Assembly: GCF_032854445.1 (NCBI RefSeq) | Contig: NC_088296.1 | Coordinates: 21,629,853-21,693,852 of the forward strand | From: Liolophura sinensis | Lineage: Eukaryota; Mollusca; Polyplacophora; Chitonida; Chitonidae | Length of the DNA: 64,000 nucleotides | Direction: 5' to 3' | Shown here: positions 55,546-64,000 of the stretch, piece by piece | Numbering within the stretch: the first letter of the stretch is position 1 | Layout of the letters: every line of letters begins with the position of its first letter | Translations under genes and position numbers: made by a program | The notes under the pieces: generated by a model | The model's database searches: none | What the model was told of the DNA's origin: nothing | The model's input: only the letters and a program-made list of their open reading frames with translations

Positions 55546-56316
55546 TGTTATGTGCACGACTGCCGTCAGTTTCTAAATATAGCTTGCCACTGTTTACATA
55601 TGCTAAGTTCAGGGAGTGCTGTCTGCCTCTACCTTAGAATATTCCAGAATGCGCGCAGTTCGGTGCCTGTTTGTTTACATCAAGTGTTCAGGAATTTTCT
55701 TATTCTAGACAATTCCACCAGGCTATATAAGACCTATGAAAGCAGGTCAAACGGGGAGAACAGAGAACGGAGAAAGGAGAATTATTGAGAGTTCTGGATG
55801 CTTTTGCGGTGTATTACTTTAGTAGGCCTTTGGGGCTGAATTTTGGTGTCTCTATCGCCTCTGGCTTTGTTATATCCTATCTCCACCGAGCACTTGTTCA
55901 GTCTGAACTTGTATGTTTAATTTGTGCTCTTGTATACACAGTGCTTATTAGTACACGGACCCTGTCTGTGGAATTTTGTGTATATTTCGTCATACACTCA
56001 GTTATACTGAGGATTTTCCCTCTTGTGAATTTGCCTTTGAGCATTTATGCCAGTGTGGTATATATATTGTGGAATATATGCGTCCGTTTGGACTTGACAC
56101 CGTAAGTACTTTAGTGTTTGTATAGATACTGCTATCCTTTCTTGTTAAACTTAAGTACTTTGGTATTTGTATAAGTCTTATTATCTGTTCTTGTTAAGCT
56201 AATAAATTGTTGTAAAATAAAATCTGCTGGTTTTGGTTACTTCTTTTGTGCGGCTAAACTGTCATGTATTTCGAACAAGCCATCTCTTTATAATACAGAC
56301 AGTTTGGGTCGTAACA
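55546..56316 (+). repeat. 3' LTR, complete (771 bp)
   Basis: It starts TGTTA and ends TAACA, a perfect 5-bp inverted terminus. It contains a TATA box (TATATAAG, 55724-55731) followed by a short purine-rich leader region, and polyadenylation signals AATAAA at 56201-56206 and 56217-56222. The open frame inside it (55785-56105) has no recognised domain and is probably incidental. Confidence 0.8.
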
Positions 56317-56357
56317 CTATGTGATGAAGGTCCACAGGTCTTCAAAAAGTAGAAGAT
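56317..56357 (+). pseudogene. MFS gene C: last codons only
   Basis: Immediately after the LTR the plus strand reads YVMKVHRSSKSRR then TGA. Gene A ends YAMTVHRCSQG and pseudogene B ends CVHMSSKSRK. So a third MFS copy, in plus orientation, was cut by the gypsy LTR boundary inside exon 3, leaving only its C-terminus attached to the right arm. Confidence 0.7.
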
Positions 56358-56361
56358 GAAG

Positions 56362-56925
56362 CTAAGTGCTTCTTATCATCACTGACCCGTTGCCTAAATG
56401 ATTTCTATCGACAACACAGGGGTCAAAGTAGCTCTCATGCCCACTACGATACACGCGTTTATGCCCATCTGAATGGGAAAAAGTGGAAACGTGATTTCTC
56501 CTTAGAAATCACATTTGGCCACCTGTCTACAGGGCGTCAGACTTATTGTCTGTACCACTGCAATCTTACTTGACGATATTGTGGTGTCAAAGACAGATGT
56601 ATCGTATTACGATGTGCCGCAGGCAAATCTTACTCATGGCCGGTTTACACGACGACGGTCTGGAACGACTCCAGTGGTTTCTTCGCCTGTTTGATGTCTG
56701 TTTTTGAGGTGTGTCAAACGGACCTACCAACCTTGCGCAGGCGTAGCTACCCGCGGATTTCCACAGACCAGACGATCCCTCACGTCGTGAAAGTTTTCTT
56801 GGCACCTGGCGGGCTGTGGTGTTCCTATGATTATGCATCAGCGTCGTGACCTCTTGTTGCGTTAATCCTGCGGCAAATATACCAACTGCCTGATTGCGTT
56901 CATTTAACGTCGGCTTTGACATGAC
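56362..56925 (-). pseudogene. Tc1/mariner-like transposase remnant, right arm
   Basis: The minus strand starts MSKPTLNERNQAVGIFAAGL and continues in one frame through TQQEVTTLMHN, one codon block longer before breaking than the left-arm copy. The W-N-V-FT-SRF block is near 56465-56520. It is defective like the others. Confidence 0.65.
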
Positions 56926-58837
56926 GTCGTAATGTCTTTAAGACTGAATGAGTAAACGTTTGCGATCGCTTTAGTGCAACAATCCAGAGACACAAAACTG
57001 CCAAATTAGAGAACAGATTCATTAAATACTCACCACGTGGCAAAGGTATGGACTGTGCCCTTCACGTAATGCGTAATTTATTTTGTGAAGGCGCATTCCA
57101 AAGTCGCCTACAACGAATATCAATATAGGATGTAGTTGAATAATTTTACTCCTTCAAACGCACATGAAATTCTGCAAACTGTTATGCACAGTAATTTTTT
57201 TGACCGAGTACATTTAATTTTTTTATTTTCCTCTTCACACCTAGCCCACTCACCATTTTTCTGGAACTAATGAAAGCTGTTGACTGCTTTTCCGTTTATA
57301 AATCCGTCCTAATTATTTGCTTTATATTCCTGTATAGTCGTTTTATGGTCTGGTTTGAAAGTTGTTTTCGAGCTTTTTTGATCTTAAACTTCCTTAAATT
57401 AATAACTAGTATATGAATGTATAACTGGAAGCCTAAATTGCGTGATTTGTCTGTTGTGTTCGCATCTTGTATCTATTACTGTTTTATATGATTATTGATA
57501 AAGGTACATTGTTTCTTACTGCATATTACATATGATTTCAGGGATGGTTAGTGAAGCTTGAATCGATCAAAAGTCTTAACCAAACAAGGCACTAAAATTG
57601 GACTGTAACTTCTTGCGTTCCAAACTCGCCAAAATCCATTACTTTAACTCCAATGATTGAAAATATCCCGAAACTCAAGAAACCGATTTAAAACTCATGC
57701 CGGTGCTAATGAAACCCGGGCACTTTGTGTAGAATCTTTTTACGAAAGCGTTGACTCATGCACACCAGCGCAATTTTTCAGTCTACGGGTGATCAGAGGA
57801 GAAGTACAATGAGTAAAACAGTGGAAGTCTCCTGTTAACCAAATCAACATCGCGAACAGTCGTTTTCTCTTCGACAAACGGAAGCATAAGCTTTATCTGG
57901 TTTAAATAAAGGTGTTAGTAGCGGTACTGCATCATAACTTTTCATCATATCACTTATTTACAGGCTTGTTAAAAATCGTGCAATATATATACTTGGTGAA
58001 AAGTTTACTTGGGATCGAAATATCTCAAACATGTACGAACGCAGAGTCGACACCAGGGTACACAATGGGAAGGGAAAACGTGCCACACCGCTAGTGTATG
58101 CTTGCTGCTATCTGATATCCCACAGCGCAGGCGGGCACAAGCCGAAAACATCTGCTATCAGGCTTGAAAATTTTCAGTGTTACCATTATCCATTTATTGA
58201 CAATACATTAGAAACGCGACATTACCATCTATTTGCGTTGTTTTGATTCAGAAAGAGTTGCTCGAAGGCATGCAACAGAAAAAAAATACATTAGATGACA
58301 GTAAATGTAAGAAAAATATTATACCCTTCCACAGTGTCTTTTTTGAGTTAGTTTACTTGAATGACCCTGCATCTGTTCATCAAAAAACATATGTTTTAGT
58401 TAAGTCGTCTCGCATGGAAACCCATTGCGGTCATCGTTTGACCTGGTGAAGGTCTAGTCTGACTGCCTCAACCTCAGACGCTAATTGCTGTGTATTTTCT
58501 CATATGTCTTTTCTCGCTTACTACATCTTTCGTGCAAGTGTGTACAGATCTGTATGCGAGAAGCTGCTGTCTCATGGGTAAATACACAAAGTCTAACGGC
58601 TATCTCATGAAGTAAATATTGTCGTAAATAACCGCGTAAACCAAGCCTGTCGACATACAAGGAGACTTAAACATACAGTCTTAAAAAGTATACTGGACTA
58701 TATTTTTACACGCTCATCATCACATATAGACGTGCCAAAACTGACCAGTCAAGATGTAAAGGCTTATCTACAAGTTAAATTAGGTTAAAACTCTCTGCTA
58801 CAGGTGATTAAAAAAAAAAGAGCACAGCAATTCACCT
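56926..58837. other. Right-arm non-coding unit
   Basis: Inverted partner of 40843-42751. Plus-strand open frames at 57912-58449 are not conserved in the other two copies and look accidental. No gene seen. Confidence 0.45.
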
Positions 58838-59015
58838 GACACCCTATCCAGCCAGACTATACTGACATTGGGCTAACCAGTTCTGTTTGTATGCTCTAAC
58901 CACCCTGTGGTAGATGCCAAGCATGTTGGCAACAAGAATAATTGAAGACTTTAGCATGACCTGAATTTCATCCCAGTTATTCTGCCTAGGAGACGGACAC
59001 TCTAATTATTACGCC
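58838..59015 (-). mobile_element. SINE-2, right-arm copy
   Basis: Inverted partner of 40645-40842, acquired through the duplication rather than by insertion. Confidence 0.5.
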
Positions 59016-59194
59016 TGTTAGCATAAGTTAAATATTCCTAAGTACGGTGTAAAATAGCAAATTAAACAAATGAATGAATCAAAGTAAACATCTCTGGTAT
59101 GCAAGTAATCACAGTGCTATGTTGTCATTTTAATATACATTCCCATTAAGACAGTGCAAACGGGAAAAGAGCTTAAATATAAAAGACTAATCAA

Positions 59195-59460
59195 GTATAT
59201 TGAATGAGTGTTTGAGGTTTAACGTCGTACTTCACAATTTTTGAGTCATATGACGACGAAGAAATTCTTAAGGAGTATGTAATGTGCTTCCTAGCTGCAG
59301 GACGGATTTCCACATATCTTTTATCTAGTGCTGCCAGTCGTTGCACTATCCCCTTCAAGCCGAACGCCAAGCGTCTTTGGTGTGGCTCGACCCAGGATTG
59401 ACCCTGAATCTACCGCTCCCACACCGGGCGCTCTACCAACTGTGCTATCGGAGCCAGTAA
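59195..59460 (-). mobile_element. SINE-3, right-arm copy
   Basis: Inverted partner of 40125-40475, with a single GGGTCAATCCTGG unit instead of the tandem pair and a shorter body (the ~85 bases between the tRNA-like part and the GTCTCAGTGAAGC block are missing). Head at the right (complement of GCTCTGATAGCACAGTTGGT). Confidence 0.6.
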
Positions 59461-59522
59461 TTAGGTATAGTAAGCAGATCTGTGCATATGTAGTTGGCAT
59501 TGTTACGTCGGTGTGAGTATAC

Positions 59523-59815
59523 TGAATGTTAAATGTGATGACAATACGGCATATCGAATCATTCTAGACCAGTGACGTGTAATAAATTGCAATTAACATC
59601 GCTGCATTTTTCTTACCTAATAATGCTTTAGCCATGGTGCAGGGAGCGTGTAAATTGCCACTATTTATGCATGACATGAACAGTTGGAATTGAACCGTAA
59701 CTGAGGTAAACTGACATATGCCTGTATTTCACCGATTACGTGTGACCATTTACCTGCAATCAAAACTGTTATCGCTGCTCTGGTTTTACTCTTTGTGTTG
59801 CACGCATTTAATTAT
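59523..59815 (+). repeat. Dispersed repeat R1, right-arm copy
   Basis: The most complete copy seen; blocks as in 2030-2345. Confidence 0.6.
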
Positions 59816-60029
59816 ATTATACTACATACTGTAATGTTCTGGCAGTTTGTATCCGCCCAGAGATCGGCGTCTGGGTCACTGCACGGTTGACCGGTAATGC
59901 ATATCTAAATGAGCGAAAAAGTCACTCAATCCCTAAAAAAGTAATTTTTCAATCTTTTCAAGTGAGGTAAAATTTACTGGCAAAATCTGCGCCAAAAACC
60001 TGCAGAGGGAGCGTAAATGGATTACCAAC

Positions 60030-60955
60030 ACAGAACGCTCCGATACATATTTCCAGAATGTGTATATATATATAGTATCTTACAGGGGCCAAATCCGGAT
60101 GGAATATTCCGGTTTCCAAAGGCGAATCGGTCAAAGTAAATATAGAATCCACAATTAAGATGAATTCCTCAATCTACGGATGACAGTCCGATAAGTGGTT
60201 TATTCCCAACTACCTGTGAATGTGTAACTTCTCAGGGAGGGCGGGTTGAAGGTAGAGCCCGTGATGCCGACCTGTCCATATATGTTTCACTCTTCGGAAA
60301 TACACACAAAGTCACTTTCAGGGTAACTGGTATGAAATGTATCTAATGGCATACAGAGACAATGAACGATACAAGACGCAAAACAACGTTGCAAACAATA
60401 GAAAGCGGCGAAACTCAAGCTCACAAATTGCTGCGTACAGAGAATGGAGTTTAAATGACGAATGTCGATTGGTGTAAAGGCCGATACTTCCAAACCCAGC
60501 AAAATCCCGCACAGTCAATAACAGTAAACTTGACTTCTCCCAAATAGACTTGAGTAAATAATTGCTTACAAGTGGACTTGAATGAATGACCGCGAGCTTC
60601 ACAAATCCGTTGCTCATATTTATACACTAACGGTAAAGAAAATTCCGGATGGTTTGATCGTAAACATGTTTACCGATACATATTTCCAGAATGCATACCC
60701 TATGTTCAATGACACCAAACCTGCAAACACCAAAGCCTCAAGAACGTTGGATTGAATTACAGTGCGGGTTATAACGTAACCAAATGGTAAAATGTAGGTC
60801 CCACGACTCGGGGAGAAATGAAAAAAAAAAAAAAAAAAACATAATACAATGTTCGTATCACTTCCCCACAAAAAGAAAGATATCTGTTCATAAGTACAGT
60901 CCCCCGTGGGGTTTCCAGGGTGATAAGAATAGGACCTCAGCCCTCTGGGCAAGCT
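60030..60955 (-). repeat. Gypsy LTR fragment, right arm
   Basis: Inverted partner of 38640-39600. A pure A run of about 20 (60822-60841) corresponds to the shorter T-rich stretch at 38752-38765 in the left arm, a length-variable tract. Confidence 0.55.
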
Positions 60956-61015
60956 TGTAAAATTCGACTAACCTAAAGCTCTCCTGTGTGAGCACGGCGA
61001 ATATAATAGGCTCGC

Positions 61016-61465
61016 ATGTTCTCGGTTGTGTTAGGGGCAACCGGGGAGCGACCTGTATGCCATGGGTTTCGACCCTTAATCTCCGAGGACGGGATCCTGG
61101 TGACTGAGGGCGTGTTGATCTTGCGAGATCCTCACTCCCAACACGTCACTTTGGCGCTTACTTGGAAAGAGACGGGGGGCGGGGGGGTCGGATGGGCCGG
61201 TCCATTCAATCGGCTTGGTCATGTCTTGCCTCTGCGTGGTGCCAATTTCCTCTAAAACAGCACATCATTTAGCGAACAAATGTTATTTCTGAACATTTGT
61301 TTGCGGGACTACGCTTTGAGGCGTGGCTCATGGGTCAATCGAGTAGATTGAATTTAACCTTTGGTATAATTCAGTCTGTTCGAGTATACCTCATATACTC
61401 CTTGGTGTCTTTCCTGCTGGGTATTCCCAGGTTCTGGCATCGCCGTTGTCGGCACTCCGTGGTGG
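61016..61465 (+). mobile_element. LINE 5' UTR-like region
   Basis: GC-rich stretch upstream of the intact ORF1, also present at 38025-38580. It contains a G/C run (GGGGGGCGGGGGGGTCGG, about 61173-61190) whose left-arm counterpart is a long C tract (38381-38405). It probably carries the LINE's internal promoter. Confidence 0.5.
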
Positions 61466-62521
61466 GTGGGGAAGATATGGGGTGAAATTTATATTTATGT
61501 TATGTCGACTTTAAACCCTAATTCAATTGTTTCTAGTATGAATACCAATTCTTCCTCTCAGCCAATTTTAAGCGCTGACAAAAAGAAGAAATTAGAGGTT
61601 TTATTGGACTCAGTTGATAACGGACGGGACAGTTGGCCGACTTTTATAGTTCTCTCAACAAAGAGTGATCTGAAGCCGGTCTCCAAAATTCATCCATTTG
61701 TACTTAAAAGGGCTTTGCAGGGTTCAGCAGGTACATTAAAAACAAACGTCAAAAAATTACGATTCGGAGACATTCTCACTGAATGTTTCCGGAAACAACA
61801 ATCCATAAATTTATTAGCTTTAAACAAAATAGCTGATATTCCTGTTTATATTTCCCCTCATAACTCCTTGAACAGCTGTCAGCGAATTATGCGTGACAGG
61901 GATCAGAATATCATTGATTTATTAGGAGACGAAATCTGCACAGAACTGAGGTCACAGGGTGTTACCAGAGTAAAACGATTCATTACGAAGAAATCTGGCA
62001 ACATCATTAAACTAAATACATATCGTCTAACCTTCAACAGTAAATCTATTCCGGCGTATATCTACATTGGCCCGTATAGGGTCAGTGTGGGCTTATATAT
62101 ACCTAACCCAACACGTTGTTTTAACTGTCAAAAGTTTGGTCATGGCAAAGGCGAATGTAAAAATAAACTGGTTTGTTTTCGGTGTGGCAGTGAAGGTCAT
62201 GATGGTTCCGACTGTAGCAGCACAGTTAAGTGCTGCAATTGCAGTGGAGATCACGTGGCCTCCTCTAGGGACTGCCCACTCTTCTTAAAAGAAAAACAAA
62301 TGATCACTATAAAAACTAAAAACAACATTTCAGATCAGGAGGGCCGCAAACTAATACCTCCTAATACTTCACTGCAGACTTCATTTACCAATGCGGTCAT
62401 ACGAGTAGCATCTGTTGCTACTCAAACCTTCTTGACTTGGCCCATTGGAAACGACAAAAAAAGTTCTCTATCTTTACCTGCCCGTAACTCCTGTTCAACC
62501 CGGACCACTACATTAACTTAA
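61466..62521 (+). CDS. LINE ORF1 protein (gag-like, three CCHC knuckles), intact frame
   Basis: A 351-codon open frame, the only complete ORF1 in the window. N-terminal ~90 residues are polar (NTNSSSQPILSADKKKKLE). The middle is an RRM-like/esterase-free domain with TRVKRFITKKSGNIIKLNTY and SIPAYIYIGPYRVSVGLYI. Residues ~210-265 hold three zinc knuckles (CFNCQKFGHGKGEC, CFRCGSEGHDGSDC, CCNCSGDHVASSRDC). The tail is Thr/Ser-rich with TWPIGNDKK. This is the RNA-binding protein of an I/Nimb-type LINE. The real start may be the ATG at the SMNTNSSSQ position (about 61539), which matches the left-arm copy's start. Its ORF2 is cut off at 62709 so the element cannot move on its own. Confidence 0.75.
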   Translation: MGKIWGEIYIYVMSTLNPNSIVSSMNTNSSSQPILSADKKKKLEVLLDSVDNGRDSWPTFIVLSTKSDLKPVSKIHPFVLKRALQGSAGTLKTNVKKLRFGDILTECFRKQQSINLLALNKIADIPVYISPHNSLNSCQRIMRDRDQNIIDLLGDEICTELRSQGVTRVKRFITKKSGNIIKLNTYRLTFNSKSIPAYIYIGPYRVSVGLYIPNPTRCFNCQKFGHGKGECKNKLVCFRCGSEGHDGSDCSSTVKCCNCSGDHVASSRDCPLFLKEKQMITIKTKNNISDQEGRKLIPPNTSLQTSFTNAVIRVASVATQTFLTWPIGNDKKSSLSLPARNSCSTRTTTLT

Positions 62522-62710
62522 AAAAGCAGTAAATATTAGAAAACAAACTGATAAACCTGAATCTGCTCAAACCAAAAACAAACCTGCCAGAACTAAGTCC
62601 GAAAATAAATCTGGTAATGAAAATAATAAACATTTTGGCCCCATAGAGCGTCCCTCTAAGGCCACTAGGGACCCTGTCCAAACTTTTAATAGGTTTGGAT
62701 CGTTGGAGGA
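62522..62710 (+). mobile_element. LINE ORF1/ORF2 junction, truncated
   Basis: Continues the LINE to the beginning of the endonuclease region (NRFG-like codons at 62690-62705). It breaks at 62710/62711, where the next bases (GAAGTGCAACC onward) are Polinton sequence. Confidence 0.65.
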
Positions 62711-63472
62711 CGAAGTGCAACCGATGGCCGCCGCGGCAGACAAGTTTTATCAAGTGGAGTAGATCTTAAAAAGGAAACGTCACCGAGGAAAACTGTACTA
62801 TTGGGCTGGATCGGCTATCTATCCAGCTTTAATCCTTGGGTGCCAGCCACGGACGTCAAACGTATTTAACTCCGAGGGTAACAGGCGTAACTGTCACTCA
62901 CTATCGACCTACCTCAAGGGATGGATCAGTGGGTACAAGGCTTGCGTGAGAATAAAGGCACCAGCCGTTCTCGAAGTTTTCTTGTACATCGGAGTTTTAG
63001 TGGGTGGATTAGCGCGCAGCAGACCAGTCGACCCTTCAAAATCTACAAGGGCAATTGAGCAGGACGCTCCTCCGCTGATCCGGGAAGCCTTTGTCCGCCC
63101 CCAACGCCGTCACCACCACCATGACCACCGTCGACGCCAAGTGACATTTCGCGTCGGCTTGACAGCACCGTCCCAGACGAGAACCTGACCTCCACCCCGC
63201 TACCCAACACTTCAGTACCGATCACCGTTTCCACACCCGTCTCTTCTTCACCCAACATGGCGTTGAGCGGCTGCAGTAGCAGCAGCAGTCCGTCTATCGC
63301 GGCCTCCCCACCCGCAGGGACGGGGAGGCCGCACTGGCCGCACTGGCCTCCCGCACTGTACATCACCCTCACCCGTACAACCAGCTGAACTGACTCAACC
63401 AGCTTCTCCATCCAAGGATACTCGATGGGAGCATCCGTTTATCTGCATCATCAGTGCAATTGGTGTGGAATG
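62711..63472 (+). pseudogene. Second Polinton fragment: chromodomain end and small membrane protein region
   Basis: Inverted relative of 34500-33740. It begins inside the integrase C-terminal chromodomain (ADKFYQVE, a stop, then ILKR and GKLYYWAG). It continues with the hydrophobic segment FLYIGVLVGGLA (62975-63010), a His/Arg-rich stretch (RRHHHHDHRRR near 63105-63145) and the Ser-rich region. Frames differ from the first copy and are broken. Confidence 0.7.
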
Positions 63473-63481
63473 TCCGTGTTT

Positions 63482-63737
63482 ATTTGATTGGTGTTTTACG
63501 CCGTACTCAAGAATATTTCACTTACACGACGGCGGCCAGCATTATGGTGGGTGGAAACCGGGCAGAGCCCGGGGGAAAGCCACGACCATCTGCACGTTGC
63601 TGGCAGACCTTGCCACTTACGGCCGGAGAGGAAGCCAGCATGAGCTGGACTTGAACTCACAGGGACTGCATTGGTGAGAGGCTCTTGGGTCATTACGCTG
63701 CGCTAGCGCGCTAACCGACTGATCCACGGAAGCCCCC
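63482..63737 (-). mobile_element. Full-length SINE inserted in the Polinton fragment, 9-bp target duplication
   Basis: Minus-orientation copy of the SINE at 24943. It is flanked by perfect repeats TCCGTGTTT at 63473-63481 and 63738-63746. The uninterrupted Polinton sequence at 33720-33760 (reverse strand) shows the empty site with one TCCGTGTTT, which proves the insertion. Copies of A and B boxes are well preserved. Confidence 0.9.
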
Positions 63738-63746
63738 TCCGTGTTT

Positions 63747-64000
63747 GTGAAACGGTTGGTGGCGCATGCTCAAACTCTCATTTACCGACCCCCACTATGC
63801 GTTGTATGGCGTTAAGATGAGTAGCAGCCGTTGTACACCACGTTACCCAGTGTTCGGTTTGAAGGTGTGCCCGTCACCATTCGACCCCGTGGGAGGGGAC
63901 GTTAGTCCTCGTGGATGATTTGATGGCCGAAGCGAACGAACGCGTGACAAAACTCTTTACCAAAGGCAGCCACCACAGCAATATTAGCGTGGTGTAGATC
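63747..64000 (+). pseudogene. Second Polinton fragment: packaging ATPase with Walker B
   Basis: Continues the fragment after the SINE. In shifting frames it encodes QPLYTTLPSVRFEGVP and then, in one frame, EGTLVLVDDLMAEANE, VTKLFTKGSHH and NISVV before a TAG. VDDL is the Walker B element of FtsK/HerA packaging ATPases. The segment from DDL onwards is exactly what is deleted at 33570 in the first copy. It runs off the window. Confidence 0.75.

Larger units (their letters stand above)
51400..56316 (+). mobile_element. Gmr1-like Ty3/gypsy retrotransposon with RT deleted
   Basis: The element has a truncated 5' LTR (51400-51475), a tRNA-Pro primer site, one long coding frame (51594-55430, two in-frame TGAs), a polypurine tract and a complete 3' LTR (55546-56316). 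Domain order is gag, CCHC knuckle, protease, integrase, then a short residue of RT start and RNase H. Integrase ahead of RT/RNase H is the order of Gmr1-like gypsy elements (copia-like order in a gypsy lineage). The RT core is missing. The 76 bp shared by the two LTR ends differ at only two positions, so the copy is fairly young. Flanks differ in origin: SLC6 intron on the left, MFS exon 3 end on the right, so this is not a simple insertion. Confidence 0.85.
56340..62709 (-). repeat. Right arm of the 6.5-kb inverted duplication
   Basis: Inverted partner of 36847-43345 (see there). It contains, left to right, the MFS end, Tc1 remnant (56362-56925), non-coding unit (56930-58800), SINE-2 (58838-59015), SINE-3 (59195-59460), R1 (59523-59815), LTR fragment (60030-60955) and LINE 5' UTR, ORF1 and endonuclease start (61016-62709). 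It ends at GGATCGTTG, after which the sequence becomes Polinton. Confidence 0.85.

Noticed and set aside
55785-56105. A 106-codon hydrophobic open frame in the 3' LTR as an env-like gene
   Set aside because: It lies wholly inside the LTR, has no signal peptide plus ectodomain layout, and overlaps the promoter/leader zone.
57912-58449. Three overlapping open frames in the right arm as small genes
   Set aside because: They are not conserved in the left arm or in the third copy at 19.4-20.4 kb.

Overview
The window looks like a repeat-saturated animal nuclear locus, most likely from a mollusc. This rests on spliced genes with GT-AG introns, RNase H-bearing I/Nimb-type LINEs, Tc1 and gypsy elements, a Polinton, and tRNA-derived SINEs whose tail (GGTGTTTTACGCCGTACTCA) I associate with mollusc genomes. 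That taxonomic call is recall, not a search. There is no bacterial gene, operon or CRISPR array.

Host genes. (1) A three-exon major facilitator superfamily (MFS) gene lies on the minus strand: exon 3 at 835-1802, exon 2 at 12938-13144, and two alternative, equally well-formed first exons at 19017-19152 and 23825-23960. The second first exon arose by a tandem segmental duplication (17392-19425 and 22127-24204). Splice phases match throughout and predict a 436-residue protein with either first exon. (2) A second, decayed MFS copy is at 43325-47777 (minus). A third survives only as its last codons, at 56317-56357 (plus). (3) One plus-strand exon at 51065-51221 encodes the start of an SLC6 sodium:neurotransmitter-symporter protein, with the remaining exons not visible. 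(4) A decayed C2H2 zinc-finger reading frame is at 25345-25732, downstream of a CRE/CCAAT/E2F-like cluster.

Mobile elements. I/Nimb-type LINEs fill 2515-11015 (one minus copy probably inserted against an older one, plus a head-to-head plus copy), 26871-28835, 35197-38640 and 61016-62709. A Ty3/gypsy element at 51400-56316 has the domain order gag-protease-integrase-RNase H (integrase ahead of the RT/RNase H block, as in Gmr1-like elements), with the reverse transcriptase core deleted. A degenerate relative is at 13640-16810. A fossil Polinton/Maverick spans 29925-35195, with PolB on the plus strand converging on protease, major capsid, minor capsid-like protein, packaging ATPase and integrase on the minus strand. 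A second Polinton fragment, inverted, runs off the right end (62711-64000). All Polinton genes are broken.

Large-scale structure. About 6.5 kb (36847-43345) is repeated in inverted orientation at 56340-62709 around a 13-kb spacer holding the MFS pseudogene, the SLC6 exon and the gypsy element. Part of the same unit occurs a third time at 19205-21560. The locus therefore appears to have been built by repeated segmental duplication and inversion around an MFS gene cluster, with transposons marking the breakpoints. Coordinates of repeats and decayed elements are approximate, because I aligned them by eye.
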